This document shows positions 16,347 through 25,225 of a stretch of 55,227 bases of DNA, one piece after another. Both the position numbers and the translations under genes were made by a program. The notes under the pieces are model-generated. The model worked only from the letters and a program-made list of their open reading frames with translations. It ran no database searches and was not told the origin of the DNA. Positions within the stretch are counted from its first letter, which is position 1. Each line of letters starts with the position of its first letter. This stretch comes from a virus: positions 1-55,227 of the IMG/VR virus record IMGVR_UViG_3300034073_001024. One strand, given 5' to 3'.

Positions 16347-19214
16347 ATGGCAAACGTAAGGATCACCGATCTGCCGCCGTATTCGGATCCAGATCCCGGC
16401 GATGTTTTGCCGATCGTTGATCTTGCCAATAATGTAACCAAGAAGGTGCCTGTATCGGCACTTACTGGCAATGTGGATACGTCTGGCATTGCTGTCAATG
16501 CTGCTGCAATTGCCGTCAATACTGCCAACATTGCAACCAATACTGCCAACATTGCAACCAATACTGGCAGCATTGCTGGGTTGCTGTCTCGGCTGAACAA
16601 GCTGCAGTACGAGAACTGCATCTATGTTGCGCTGAACGGCAGCGACCTAACTGGCACTGGTACGGTTGATTCACCGCTGCGCACCATTCGCGCTGCTGCT
16701 GCTGCTGCGCAGCCGGGTGACGTGGTATTTATCGCGCCCGGTACATACGTTGAGCCGATCCTGCCAATCCGCTGGAGGTACGACGTAACCGTATTTGGCG
16801 CAGGCCTGCGTTCGACGATCGTGCAGCCTGCCGCAGGGCAAGAATTCAATGACGTCTTCAAGGTTGACTCCGGCTTCTGGTGTTGGGGCATCAGCTTTGC
16901 GGGGCATCAGGCTGATGAAACACGCCAAGCATGGGCGATCTCGTTTGATGAGCTAGCTGATAACACCGCACGCGGCGCAAGCAGCATTGGTGCTTATATC
17001 CTGAAGTCGCCTTATATCCAGAACTGCACCAGTATCACCGCTGAAGATGATGCTGGCACAGCTGGTTCAGTATCCACCGGCAACACAGGCGGCGGCATCT
17101 TGGTTGATGGCACTAAGTGTGCGCTCAATACACCGATCCGCTCGATGGTGGTTGATAGCTACACGCAAGTCAACCTTGGCGGCCCTGGTTGTCTTGTCAT
17201 CAATGATGGCTATGCGCAGTTGGTGTCGTTCTTTGGTACGTTCTGCACGTATCACGTCCGCACTGAATCTGGCGGCCAGGTCAACCTAAGCGGTGGCGGA
17301 ACCACTGACTTCGGCATCTATGGCTTGATGGCTGATGGCTATAGCCCGTCGCCGCTTTATACAGGCGATGCCCGCGTAGCAGCCTATGGTGCACCGCGGC
17401 TTGAGAAGGTCGTAACCATTGACGTAAGTGCTGATGTCTTTACGTCTGTAGCGCATGGATTGGCTGCAAATGATCGCCTGCAGTTCAGTGCCACGCAGGG
17501 TGACCTGCCAACCGGCCTTGAACCTAATACCAATTACTACGTGATCGCCAGTGGGTTGACTGCTGATGCGTTTAAGGTGTCAGCAACGCTAGGCGGCGCT
17601 GCGCTTGATATGAGCGGCACCGCTACTGGCACATATCAATTCCTGCGGCAAGGTGACACTGAACTTGATGTGATCAGCTTCACGTCAAACCGCCTCGGTA
17701 CTGCATCACGTCCTAATGCGGGACAGCTGATGTTCCCGCAGCTTGTATTCCCGCGTAATGCAACAACTGAGCTGCCGGAAGCTAAGACCTTTGCCTACAC
17801 GCGCATCTCGGACTATGTGCTGACTTACACCGAAGCCGCAGCGCCGAATGGCCCTGAGCATGAATACGTCAGCGGCGGTACTGCTGTCATCGGTGGCACC
17901 AACTATGGCGTTGCTGATGCGGTGTATGACAAGGATACGGGTGTCGTCACGCTGACCACGACCACGGTGCTGCCCGCGGGTAACGGTAATGTCACCGTCA
18001 GCGGGCTGGTATTCATCTGCCCCACTAGTGCGTATGTGGTCACTAGCAGCATCCCAATTGATGCAAGCGGTAACCCAGTCGCCAATGATTCGCCAAGCCG
18101 CGCTGGTTATCGCGTGGTGTTCTACTCGGGCGTCAACGGTGGATTGAAGGATGCGATCACTGCTGGCCAGAAACTTGACTTCAGGAATCGCTCGCAGATC
18201 AGCGCACCATCTCATACGTTTGAGTTCGTCGGCAGCGGCACCAACTATTCCGCATTGCCGTGGAATGGTGGCGTCCCGGTCCCGGCTAATGCGATCGTTG
18301 AAACCAACAACGGCCGCGTTTATAGCAGTAACACCAATGAAAAAGGTGATTTCGCTGTTGGCTCGCAATTCACAGTTGATGGCACCACTGGCAGCGTCAC
18401 GATCAACACCGATGAATTCAACCTCAGCGGCCTGAACTTCATCGGTCCCTTCAGCCGCAATGGTGGCATCAGCAGCGTTGGTGTGCAGCTGCGTGAGGTA
18501 AGCAACAATACATCACTGATTGCATCAACTGGCGCACCGGATGGCAATACTGTCCCAACGCAATTTGCGGTCAAGGCATACGCGGATGATGCGTTCCTGC
18601 AGGATGTAACCGTCACTGCTGGCCCGCTGTCTGTTACGGACACCAGCACGCAGGATGGCCAGGGTTATTGGACACGCACGCGCAATATAACGCTGGCGGT
18701 TGGCACCACAGCCGGCACCGTAGCTGCTGGTGATGACCCGCGATTTGACGCGATCACACCAGGAGACATTGGCCTCGGCACCACCGATACACCCCAGTTC
18801 GCTGGCCTTGGCCTTGGCACTGCTGCTGTCGCCGGGTGGGAGCTGACGGTCAACGGCGGCACCTGCCAACTGCGCAGCAGCGTCTCTGCAGTGAGCGGTG
18901 TCTACACGCTTGACGTGCAGGCGGCAAATGAATTTGTCACTGCTGCGACGATCAACGCAGCGACAACAATCAACCTGTCAAACCTAAACACCATCCCGAC
19001 GGGTTATGTATGGCGTGGTGTTTTGAGCTTTGCTTACACAAGCGGTATTATTGAATGGTTCCTTGCGAATCGCAACGCAACCCCTTCGTATGAGGTCAAA
19101 TGGGATGGCGGCACAGCGCCAACGCCGACTGCAAACGAAACAGAAAGCGTTGTGATCACTGTTGTCGGCGGCGGCAACACGATTGAAGTTGCTGCACTGC
19201 AAGGGAGGGCTTGA
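16347..19214 (+). CDS. Tail fibre/spike with right-handed beta-helix
   Basis: 955 aa. The N-terminus (ITDLPPYSDPDPGDVLPIVD) is an adaptor-type fibre start. Residues 45-75 are a heptad-like NTANIATNTANIATN repeat encoded by a 21-base tandem repeat, likely a trimeric coiled coil. Residues about 90-330 (SPLRTIRAAAAAAQPGDVVF...GTYVEPILP) match pectate-lyase-like beta-helices, similar in style to large structural proteins of cyanomyoviruses. The C-terminal half has further beta modules (RSVSAVSGVYTLDV). No clear hydrolase residues, so adhesin and depolymerase both remain open. Confidence 0.75.
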   Translation: MANVRITDLPPYSDPDPGDVLPIVDLANNVTKKVPVSALTGNVDTSGIAVNAAAIAVNTANIATNTANIATNTGSIAGLLSRLNKLQYENCIYVALNGSDLTGTGTVDSPLRTIRAAAAAAQPGDVVFIAPGTYVEPILPIRWRYDVTVFGAGLRSTIVQPAAGQEFNDVFKVDSGFWCWGISFAGHQADETRQAWAISFDELADNTARGASSIGAYILKSPYIQNCTSITAEDDAGTAGSVSTGNTGGGILVDGTKCALNTPIRSMVVDSYTQVNLGGPGCLVINDGYAQLVSFFGTFCTYHVRTESGGQVNLSGGGTTDFGIYGLMADGYSPSPLYTGDARVAAYGAPRLEKVVTIDVSADVFTSVAHGLAANDRLQFSATQGDLPTGLEPNTNYYVIASGLTADAFKVSATLGGAALDMSGTATGTYQFLRQGDTELDVISFTSNRLGTASRPNAGQLMFPQLVFPRNATTELPEAKTFAYTRISDYVLTYTEAAAPNGPEHEYVSGGTAVIGGTNYGVADAVYDKDTGVVTLTTTTVLPAGNGNVTVSGLVFICPTSAYVVTSSIPIDASGNPVANDSPSRAGYRVVFYSGVNGGLKDAITAGQKLDFRNRSQISAPSHTFEFVGSGTNYSALPWNGGVPVPANAIVETNNGRVYSSNTNEKGDFAVGSQFTVDGTTGSVTINTDEFNLSGLNFIGPFSRNGGISSVGVQLREVSNNTSLIASTGAPDGNTVPTQFAVKAYADDAFLQDVTVTAGPLSVTDTSTQDGQGYWTRTRNITLAVGTTAGTVAAGDDPRFDAITPGDIGLGTTDTPQFAGLGLGTAAVAGWELTVNGGTCQLRSSVSAVSGVYTLDVQAANEFVTAATINAATTINLSNLNTIPTGYVWRGVLSFAYTSGIIEWFLANRNATPSYEVKWDGGTAPTPTANETESVVITVVGGGNTIEVAALQGRA
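16518..16581 (+). repeat. 21-base tandem repeat in fibre gene
   Basis: Unit AATACTGCCAACATTGCAACC occurs twice exactly (16518-16538 and 16539-16559) and a third time in degenerate form. The length is a multiple of three, so copy-number change would lengthen or shorten the fibre shaft without a frameshift. Confidence 0.8.
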
Positions 19215-19216
19215 TC

Positions 19217-20659
19217 ATGATCGGCGGACGTAGTGCATTGTTGGCGGCTGGGGCTGGATTGGGATATGGAAACTGGACCGGGAATTACGAGGATGTCTCA
19301 TTACTACTTAGAGGCAACACCACGCCTGGGCAACTTGTTATAGCGGACGAAAGCTACGCCCCTAAATCGCTAACAATTGCTGGAAACGCATCTATCAGCT
19401 ACAATCCAGTTAAATACGGAAGTACATCAATTTCTTTTGATGGCACTGATGACTGGATTGAAACAAACGCAACTAATGACTTTTATTTTGCTAACGAACC
19501 ATTCACAATAGAAGCCTGGGTGTACTTGAATCAGTTAGGAGCGGACTATGGCATATTTAGCTACATGAACAATGGTGGCGCGACTACACTGCGTGGCTAT
19601 GTGCTGAACATAGGAACAGACGGAGCAGTAGGCTTTGTAGATTACAATGGATCTGTCCAATTTTTGTTAGTTACACCGTCCCCTGTGATCACTCAAGTAA
19701 ATCAATGGTATCACGTCGCAGTCTGCAAAGAGGGCACCGGCACTAACCAGGTTAGGTTGTTTGTAAACGGACAAATTGTTGCTAGTGCAACAAGAAACGC
19801 CAATATCCCGGTGGGGATATCAGGATTGCCTGGAAGGATTGGTGCTTGGAGGTATTCTCCAGCTAGGCGATCATTAAACGGATACATAGATGATCTGCGG
19901 ATTACAAAAGGCGTCGCGCGTTACGTAGCAAATTTCACACCTAGTGAACTGCCATCAAGCAATGATGATCCACTGTTTAGTAACGTTACTTTATTGATGA
20001 AAGATGCCATAGCTCCATTGCTTGCAGCAGATGAAAGCCCAACACCTAAAACAATAACGGATACTGGTGATGCAAGCATAAGCACAACTGTCTTCAAATA
20101 TGGGACTAGCTCATTGATGTTTGACGGAAATGGAGACTGGTTTGAAACAAACGCAACGACTGACTTTGATTTTGGCAACAACCCATTTACTATAGAAGCA
20201 TGGGTTTATGCCATTACATTGAATCATGTTGCAAGCCCGGCTATTTTTAGCAATATGAACAACGGAACCGCTGCAACTCTTGGCGGTTATGTGCTTGCGG
20301 TTGACTCCACAGGAAATTTACTTTTTAATGACTACAACCAAGCAGCCACTTCATTTAGCTTGACTTCGCCCGCGGGCGCAATTACGACAGGGCAATGGTA
20401 TCACGTCGCAATCTGCAAAGCAGGTACTGATACCAATCAAGTCAAATTATTCGTCAATGGACAAATTGTTGCTAGTGGAACAAGAAATGCAAATATCCCG
20501 GTAGCGGTATCAGGATTGCCTGGAAGGGTTGGAGCTTGGAGATATTCGGTAGAGCAGCGCCCGTGGAACGGTTACATCGACGACTTGCGCATAACAAAAG
20601 GCTTCGCACGCTACACCAAAAACTTCCTACCGCCTCCGGCGGAACTACCTGCCATCTAA
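19217..20659 (+). CDS. Tail-associated protein with two LamG/ConA-like lectin domains
   Basis: 480 aa. Two laminin-G-like jelly rolls (about 70-240 and 310-470) each contain FTIEAWVY, QWYHVA, (V/K)LFVNGQIVAS and NGYIDDLRITKG, the hallmarks of concanavalin-like glucanase/lectin folds. The two copies are still similar at DNA level near 19770-19840 and 20458-20530, so the duplication is recent. Base composition is more AT-rich than its neighbours. Likely a receptor-binding fibre tip. ATG 19217 is chosen over TTG 19211. Confidence 0.75.
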   Translation: MIGGRSALLAAGAGLGYGNWTGNYEDVSLLLRGNTTPGQLVIADESYAPKSLTIAGNASISYNPVKYGSTSISFDGTDDWIETNATNDFYFANEPFTIEAWVYLNQLGADYGIFSYMNNGGATTLRGYVLNIGTDGAVGFVDYNGSVQFLLVTPSPVITQVNQWYHVAVCKEGTGTNQVRLFVNGQIVASATRNANIPVGISGLPGRIGAWRYSPARRSLNGYIDDLRITKGVARYVANFTPSELPSSNDDPLFSNVTLLMKDAIAPLLAADESPTPKTITDTGDASISTTVFKYGTSSLMFDGNGDWFETNATTDFDFGNNPFTIEAWVYAITLNHVASPAIFSNMNNGTAATLGGYVLAVDSTGNLLFNDYNQAATSFSLTSPAGAITTGQWYHVAICKAGTDTNQVKLFVNGQIVASGTRNANIPVAVSGLPGRVGAWRYSVEQRPWNGYIDDLRITKGFARYTKNFLPPPAELPAI

Positions 20660-20662
20660 GCC

Positions 20663-21199
20663 ATGTTGATTCACGCCATCGACGATCAAATCGTCACCTA
20701 TCCCGACTCCATGGATGCACTGCGCAAGGCGCATCCGAATGTGTCCTTCCCAGTGCAGCCCACTGACGAAGACCTCGCAGCCTTCAATCGCTACCGAGTT
20801 ACCAGCACACCGCAACCAGCGCATGATGCACGCACCGAGCGCGTAGACGAAGCTGATCCGGTACTGACCGAAGACGGCTGGCAGCAGGCGTGGACCGTAC
20901 GTGATGCCACGGAAAACGAGATCGCCGAATACGACGCTGCGCACGCACCCGAGCCTGACTGGATGGGGTTCGGCATTGAGCTGATCACCCACGAAGTGCT
21001 AGGCACCTGGTACAACACGCTGCCGATGGGTCTCGCCAACGGACTGAGCATTGGTCTCAAGGATGCCAGTCAGGGTGACCCCCGATTGTTTGTCGGCATC
21101 TGGCAGAAGCTCACGGTGCCAGCGGAGGTGACCGCTGCGCTGGGTGAACTGATGGTGTCGCACCACCTGCCGGCGGAATTTATCGCAGGGCTAGCATGA
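20663..21199 (+). CDS. Tail fibre-associated protein, unknown function
   Basis: 178 aa. Acidic N-terminal half (SFPVQPTDEDLAAFNRYRV) of the kind found in tail-fibre assembly proteins, then a helical C-terminal half (GLANGLSIGLKDASQGDPRL, later AALGELMVSHHLPAEFIAGL). No enzymatic motif. It follows the fibre cluster and precedes the lysis genes. Confidence 0.55.
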   Translation: MLIHAIDDQIVTYPDSMDALRKAHPNVSFPVQPTDEDLAAFNRYRVTSTPQPAHDARTERVDEADPVLTEDGWQQAWTVRDATENEIAEYDAAHAPEPDWMGFGIELITHEVLGTWYNTLPMGLANGLSIGLKDASQGDPRLFVGIWQKLTVPAEVTAALGELMVSHHLPAEFIAGLA

Positions 21200-21218
21200 A
21201 ACAAGCCAATCGTGCGTC

Positions 21219-21461
21219 ATGATTGAAATCGCAGCTGCCGCCACTGGTGCCGCCTTAACGGCAGCCGCGATGTGGGTAGGCAACGTCTCAAGCCGATCCA
21301 GAGATGGGCGTGATCACGTCGTACGGCTGACGGTCGCAGTGGAAACCGTCGCCACACGATTAGAGGAGATTCACGTTGATATGAAAGCCGACAAACAGCA
21401 GATGTATGAACTACTGAGCGGTCTTGATCGTAGGGTCACACGACTAGAGGCAAAAGAATGA
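21219..21461 (+). CDS. Small membrane-anchored coiled-coil protein (lysis cassette)
   Basis: 80 aa. An Ala-rich N-terminal membrane segment (residues 3-22) followed by a charged coiled coil (LEEIHVDMKADKQQMYELLS...LDRRVTRLEAKE). One membrane helix plus a long soluble helix fits an accessory lysis protein or pinholin partner. Three such small membrane genes precede the endolysin. Role inferred from position. Confidence 0.55.
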   Translation: MIEIAAAATGAALTAAAMWVGNVSSRSRDGRDHVVRLTVAVETVATRLEEIHVDMKADKQQMYELLSGLDRRVTRLEAKE

Positions 21462-21700
21462 CGCCAACCGTAACTGCTATTGTCCTGCGCCTACTTGTTG
21501 GGTGTTACGGCTACATGCTGCTGATGGCGAGCGCTAATGTCATCAGTTGCGAATTGCGCAAGCCTGGGCAATGTGGCAATCAATGGACGCAAGCGTTCAC
21601 CGTAGCTGGTGGTGCTGCATCTACCATGTGGGCATATATCACAGACTCACCTAGCGCACAGCGCCCCAGTCGTAAGCGCAACGATCCACCTACCACCTAA
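21458..21700 (+). CDS. Small membrane protein, putative holin
   Basis: 80 aa, two hydrophobic segments (about 6-27, IVLRLLVGCYGYMLLMASAN, and 46-60) joined by a short loop, and a charged, Pro/Arg-rich tail (SPSAQRPSRKRNDPPTT). This is the layout of class II holins. Start overlaps the upstream stop (ATGA). Holin families are too diverse to assign by eye. Confidence 0.5.
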   Translation: MTPTVTAIVLRLLVGCYGYMLLMASANVISCELRKPGQCGNQWTQAFTVAGGAASTMWAYITDSPSAQRPSRKRNDPPTT

Positions 21701-21704
21701 GACT

Positions 21705-22004
21705 ATGTTCATCATTGATGCCGCCATTGCTTTTGTGATCCTTGGAATCACAGAGGTCTTCATCAAACCGCTGGCGATTGCTTTCATTCAACGCTCGACG
21801 CAGCGCTTCCTTCCGGCTGTGTTCAACCGTTTGGATGACGTGATGCCGAAGCTGCTCGCCGAAGCGACACCTGAACAGATGACAGGTGAGATCGCCTCTG
21901 CCATTGCTGCAGCTACGGGACAACCGGCCACTGCGCAGCAGATCAAGCAGGTGGTGAAGCTCTACAACCCGATCAAGGCTGCACTGCGTAATGTTGCTGA
22001 CTGA
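21705..22004 (+). CDS. Small membrane protein of the lysis region
   Basis: 99 aa. One N-terminal membrane helix (FIIDAAIAFVILGITEVFIK) and an amphipathic remainder (AIAAATGQPATAQQIKQVVK). It lies 3 bases before the endolysin. Holin, antiholin or spanin-like roles are possible. Confidence 0.5.
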   Translation: MFIIDAAIAFVILGITEVFIKPLAIAFIQRSTQRFLPAVFNRLDDVMPKLLAEATPEQMTGEIASAIAAATGQPATAQQIKQVVKLYNPIKAALRNVAD

Positions 22005-22007
22005 GCG

Positions 22008-23174
22008 ATGACCGTACGCCTCACTGATCTGTTCAAGCATTACAAGCACGGCACACCGCATCAGATGGCGGCCGTCGCTGAACTTGAAGCAGCACTGCTA
22101 GCAGCTGCGCCGGAGGTATTCGACCGCAGCCAATCGTGGTATCGCACCTGGCAGCAGGCTGGCAAGCTGCATAATTATGCTTCAGCCATAAGTCTGATAA
22201 AAGAGTTTGAAGGTTGCCATCTCAGCGCATACCCAGACCCGCTGCATGGCTGGGATGTAGCAACCATCGGCTACGGCACCACACGCTACCCCGATGGTCG
22301 CAAGGTGCAGCGCGGCGACAAGATCACGGTGCTTGACGCGCAGGAGCTACTGGAGCTGGAAGTCGAGCGCATCGCCGCTAAGCTGCGCGCTTCGGTGCCA
22401 CATTGGGGCGCCATGCGGCAAGGGCAGCAGTGCGCATTGATCAGCTTCGCCTACAACCTCGGCGCTGGGTTCTATGGCTCCGCAGGATTTGAGACCATCA
22501 GCAAACGACTGCGCGAAAAGGATTGGGAGCAGGTGCCAGCGGCGCTTGAGTTGTACCGCAATCCCGGCAGCAACGTGGAGGCCGGCCTGCTTCGTCGTCG
22601 CCGTGCGGAAGGTGCACTGTGGCGCGATGGTCAACCGGAGGTGCAACAGCAGGGCGTGATGCTGCAGGTGCCGTATGAGCTGCAGCACGACAACCGCTCA
22701 GGTGCGGGTTACCGCGAATGCTTCAGTTCCAGTGCCGCGATGGTGGCGCGGTTCTACGGCGAGGCGGCGAACGATGATGCGTACAATGCCATCCGCCAGC
22801 GCTTCGGTGATACCACCGACGCAATGGCGCAGGTGAAGGCGCTCAACAGCCTTGGCCTAGTGGCGCAGTTCCGCACTAACGCAACTGTGGAGCTGCTGGA
22901 AGCTGAGCTAGAAGCCGGCCGGCCGGTGATGGTTGGTTGGTTGCATCATGGCCCCGCATCGCGACCTACAGGCGGCGGGCATTGGAGCGTAGTGGTCGGC
23001 ATGACGCCAAAGGCATTTATCCACAACGACCCCAACGGTGAGGCTGATCTGGTCAACGGCGGCTACATCAATACCACCGCCGGGCATAATGTTGCCTACA
23101 GCCGTCAGAACTGGCTGCGGCGATGGCTACCGGATGGACCATCCTCGGGATGGTGTATCACGGTGCGCAGTTAG
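22008..23174 (+). CDS. Endolysin: GH24 lysozyme plus C39-like peptidase
   Basis: 388 aa. Residues about 60-205 are a T4-type muramidase: catalytic Glu68 in LIKEFEGCHLSAYPD, then GWDVATIGYGTT and the helix QGQQCALISFAYNLGAGFY. Residues 215-388 form a C39-like papain-fold peptidase, with Cys in GYRECFSSSAAMVARFYGE and His in GGHWSVVVG, followed by NDPNG. The first 55 residues are a helical extension of unknown role. The pair would cut both glycan and peptide parts of the wall. No signal peptide, so export depends on a holin. Confidence 0.9.
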   Translation: MTVRLTDLFKHYKHGTPHQMAAVAELEAALLAAAPEVFDRSQSWYRTWQQAGKLHNYASAISLIKEFEGCHLSAYPDPLHGWDVATIGYGTTRYPDGRKVQRGDKITVLDAQELLELEVERIAAKLRASVPHWGAMRQGQQCALISFAYNLGAGFYGSAGFETISKRLREKDWEQVPAALELYRNPGSNVEAGLLRRRRAEGALWRDGQPEVQQQGVMLQVPYELQHDNRSGAGYRECFSSSAAMVARFYGEAANDDAYNAIRQRFGDTTDAMAQVKALNSLGLVAQFRTNATVELLEAELEAGRPVMVGWLHHGPASRPTGGGHWSVVVGMTPKAFIHNDPNGEADLVNGGYINTTAGHNVAYSRQNWLRRWLPDGPSSGWCITVRS

Positions 23175-23198
23175 CCTGTAACCAGCCGGCCACATTGA

Positions 23199-23516
23199 GT
23201 GGATCACTGCATTGATGGCTCTAACCTCATTCCAAAACGCAGTGCAAAGCAACGATTTAGGCAGCAGATCTTTGAGGCATGGAACTATCAATGTGCATAT
23301 TGTGGCATATCGGCGGATACATTAGATCACGTCAAACCAAGACATAAAGGCGGCGATACAATCACCACAAACCTTGTGCCGGCTTGTAGGGACTGCAATC
23401 GCCGCAAAGGTAGCGATGACTGGCAAGAATGGTTCAAGGCGCAGGAGTCGTACCTTCTGGATCGTGAGCAGGCTGTAATGCGCTGGATTCAATCATCTGG
23501 TGATAAAACACCCTAG
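23199..23516 (+). CDS. HNH endonuclease
   Basis: 105 aa from GTG 23199. Compact HNH nuclease: CAYCGISADTLDHVKPRHKG...TNLVPACRDCNRRKGSDDW, with both zinc CxxC pairs and the DH/N/H core. It ends the plus-strand transcript after the endolysin. It could be a free-standing homing nuclease or assist DNA packaging; distance from terminase favours the first. No good ribosome binding site. Confidence 0.8.
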   Translation: MDHCIDGSNLIPKRSAKQRFRQQIFEAWNYQCAYCGISADTLDHVKPRHKGGDTITTNLVPACRDCNRRKGSDDWQEWFKAQESYLLDREQAVMRWIQSSGDKTP

Positions 23517-23572
23517 CTTGCCATTCCTGGCGGTGATCTTTGCACATACCAGCCACGCAAACGCGCCATGCA

Positions 23573-24475
23573 TCACCGCAGCGCTGGATAGTTGGTTCCA
23601 AGTGGTGTGCCCTCCATCGGATCTTTTAAGAGCATCTTCAACCTATCAATGCCGCGCTTGCTTGCGCCTTCCAGCGTCTGCTTAGATACGTTGTACTGCT
23701 GCTCCAGTTCCCGCCACGGTACTGGGTTACGGCTATACCGTGCAGCGATCACATCACGCGTGCGTTCATCTAGGTAGGCATCGCAATATTGACGGATGAT
23801 GTCTAGTTGCCAGTCGTTCTCCGGATCATAGGTATTCGGATCAGCGATCAGATCCATCAGTGCCGAGTGATCCTCGCAGCCTTGCGCTGGTTTATCAAGG
23901 CTTGATACCTTATACGACTGCAACAACGTTTGCGATATTGCAGTGGGTTCCATATCAAGAATGCTCGCAAGATCTTGCAATGTTGCTGTGCGGCCATGTT
24001 CACGGCTGAATTGCTCAGCAGTCTTATGCAGTTTGATCAGTAGATCATGCACGCCAACTGGCAACCTGATGATCGGGTCATATTGCACCAATGCGCGGCC
24101 AATCGCCTGACGAATCCACCAGTAGGCATAAGTTGAAAACTTATAGCCGCGTGTGCAATCAAACAGCTCCACCGCACGCGCAAGGCCCATGTTGCCCTCC
24201 TGAATGATGTCCATCATCTCCAGCGTTTGCGTTGCGCGGCGGCGATATTTACGCGCGATATGCACTACCAGCTGCAGATTGGATTGAATAAACCGCTGCC
24301 GTGCGCGTTCACCACTGCGCAGCTCGCGGCGTTCTTCAGTGGTCAGTGGTCTGTCGTAATCCTTAAGTTCCCGCCAGCGTTGCACGCGGCGCCCAAGCTG
24401 TATTTCTTGCTGCGGTGTGAGCAGTGGATACCGGGCGATACTGTTGAGGTAGTCGCTAACGAGATCAGTTGACAT
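23573..24475 (-). CDS. RNA polymerase sigma factor, cyanobacterial group 2-like
   Basis: 300 aa. Region 1.2 (SDYLNSIARYPLLTPQQEIQ), 2.1-2.4 (SNLQLVVHIARKYRRRA, DIIQEGNMGLARAVE, FSTYAYWWIRQAIGRALVQY), region 3 and region 4 (LDERTRDVIAARYSRN, NVSKQTLEGASKRGI) are all present. The core-binding parts are well kept. DNA-reading residues differ: RQAIGR replaces RQAITR in 2.4, and KQTLEGAS replaces the usual RERVRQIE in the 4.2 recognition helix. It probably redirects host polymerase to phage promoters. It lies last in the early region, fitting a middle/late switch. Confidence 0.92.
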   Translation of the reverse strand: MSTDLVSDYLNSIARYPLLTPQQEIQLGRRVQRWRELKDYDRPLTTEERRELRSGERARQRFIQSNLQLVVHIARKYRRRATQTLEMMDIIQEGNMGLARAVELFDCTRGYKFSTYAYWWIRQAIGRALVQYDPIIRLPVGVHDLLIKLHKTAEQFSREHGRTATLQDLASILDMEPTAISQTLLQSYKVSSLDKPAQGCEDHSALMDLIADPNTYDPENDWQLDIIRQYCDAYLDERTRDVIAARYSRNPVPWRELEQQYNVSKQTLEGASKRGIDRLKMLLKDPMEGTPLGTNYPALR

Positions 24476-24722
24476 GGGTGAGAATCCGTTGGTTCATTCG
24501 ATTGAAGCACAATTCCACGGTGCAGCCAATGCTTCCATGTTGCGGCAGTTGCACGCTGATGGGCAATACACTGCACTACTGGAATATGCACTGCTGCTAG
24601 CGGAGCAAGAAGCAAGCCAGCGGTCACAAATCCAGTGGTTGATTCGTGAAGCCGCTAGCGGTGGTGTACCACCTGTGCAGCAGTGGCATCTGGAGGTTGC
24701 TAGGGAGTTGAGCGGTGGTTAA
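24474..24722 (+). CDS. Small helical protein nested between two minus-strand genes
   Basis: 82 aa on the opposite strand from both neighbours. Its ATG overlaps the sigma factor ATG head to head (CATG), and its TAA overlaps the dCTP deaminase stop tail to tail, so it exactly fills the gap. The sequence is protein-like: ALLEYALLLAEQEASQRSQI...WLIREAASGG forms a good amphipathic helix. Unknown function. The same 240 bases must also carry any promoter of the sigma gene, so mutual regulation is possible. Confidence 0.6.
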   Translation: MGENPLVHSIEAQFHGAANASMLRQLHADGQYTALLEYALLLAEQEASQRSQIQWLIREAASGGVPPVQQWHLEVARELSGG

Positions 24723-25225
24723 GTGACAGAACCCATCACACTGCCGTGGCCATTGTAGTGGCCTGTTACCGCATAGCTCAGCTCCGGCATGGCGCTCATG
24801 CGGATGAACACCATCTGGCCGATCTTCAAGCCTGGATACAACGGCAGCGGTAGGATCTGCCGTGCATTTTTCAGCTCCAACGTCAGCACACTACCGTGCC
24901 ACCCTGGATCGGCGTAACCAGCGTGGCTGTGCTCATACCCTTCGCGTGCACGGCTTGACTTCAAAAAGAACAAGCCGGCGATATCCTCGGGCATGTTGAA
25001 CCGCTCGATGGTTTCAGCCAAGATGAACTGCCCCGGTCGTAGCCAGTACGGGTCGTCAACAGTGCGATCTGCAATGCTGAGCGGCCGCATGTTCAAGTCC
25101 TCGGCCGATTCGATCATGATCGTGCCGCCAAGACGTAGGTCAAGGCTGGCGGGGTTGATCAATGCTGGATCGTAGCCTTCGACCATTCCGGCGTTGCGGA
25201 TTTCGTGATCGCAAAGAATCGACAT
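24719..25225 (-). CDS. dcd: dCTP deaminase / dUTPase-family protein
   Basis: 168 aa. Trimeric dUTPase-fold enzyme. Visible motifs are SLDLRLG, FFLKSSRAREGYEHSHAGYA and DPGWHGSVLTLELKN. The Glu in LTLELKN matches the deaminating Glu of dCTP deaminases, where dUTPases have Asp, so conversion of dCTP to dUTP (supplying dTMP) is favoured. Its start lies inside the previous gene by 86 bases. Confidence 0.85.
   Translation of the reverse strand: MSILCDHEIRNAGMVEGYDPALINPASLDLRLGGTIMIESAEDLNMRPLSIADRTVDDPYWLRPGQFILAETIERFNMPEDIAGLFFLKSSRAREGYEHSHAGYADPGWHGSVLTLELKNARQILPLPLYPGLKIGQMVFIRMSAMPELSYAVTGHYNGHGSVMGSVT

Noticed and set aside
17706-18368. 220-codon minus-strand frame in the fibre gene
   Set aside because: Shadow of the plus-strand beta-helix gene, no start site or motif, and inside a strongly supported gene.
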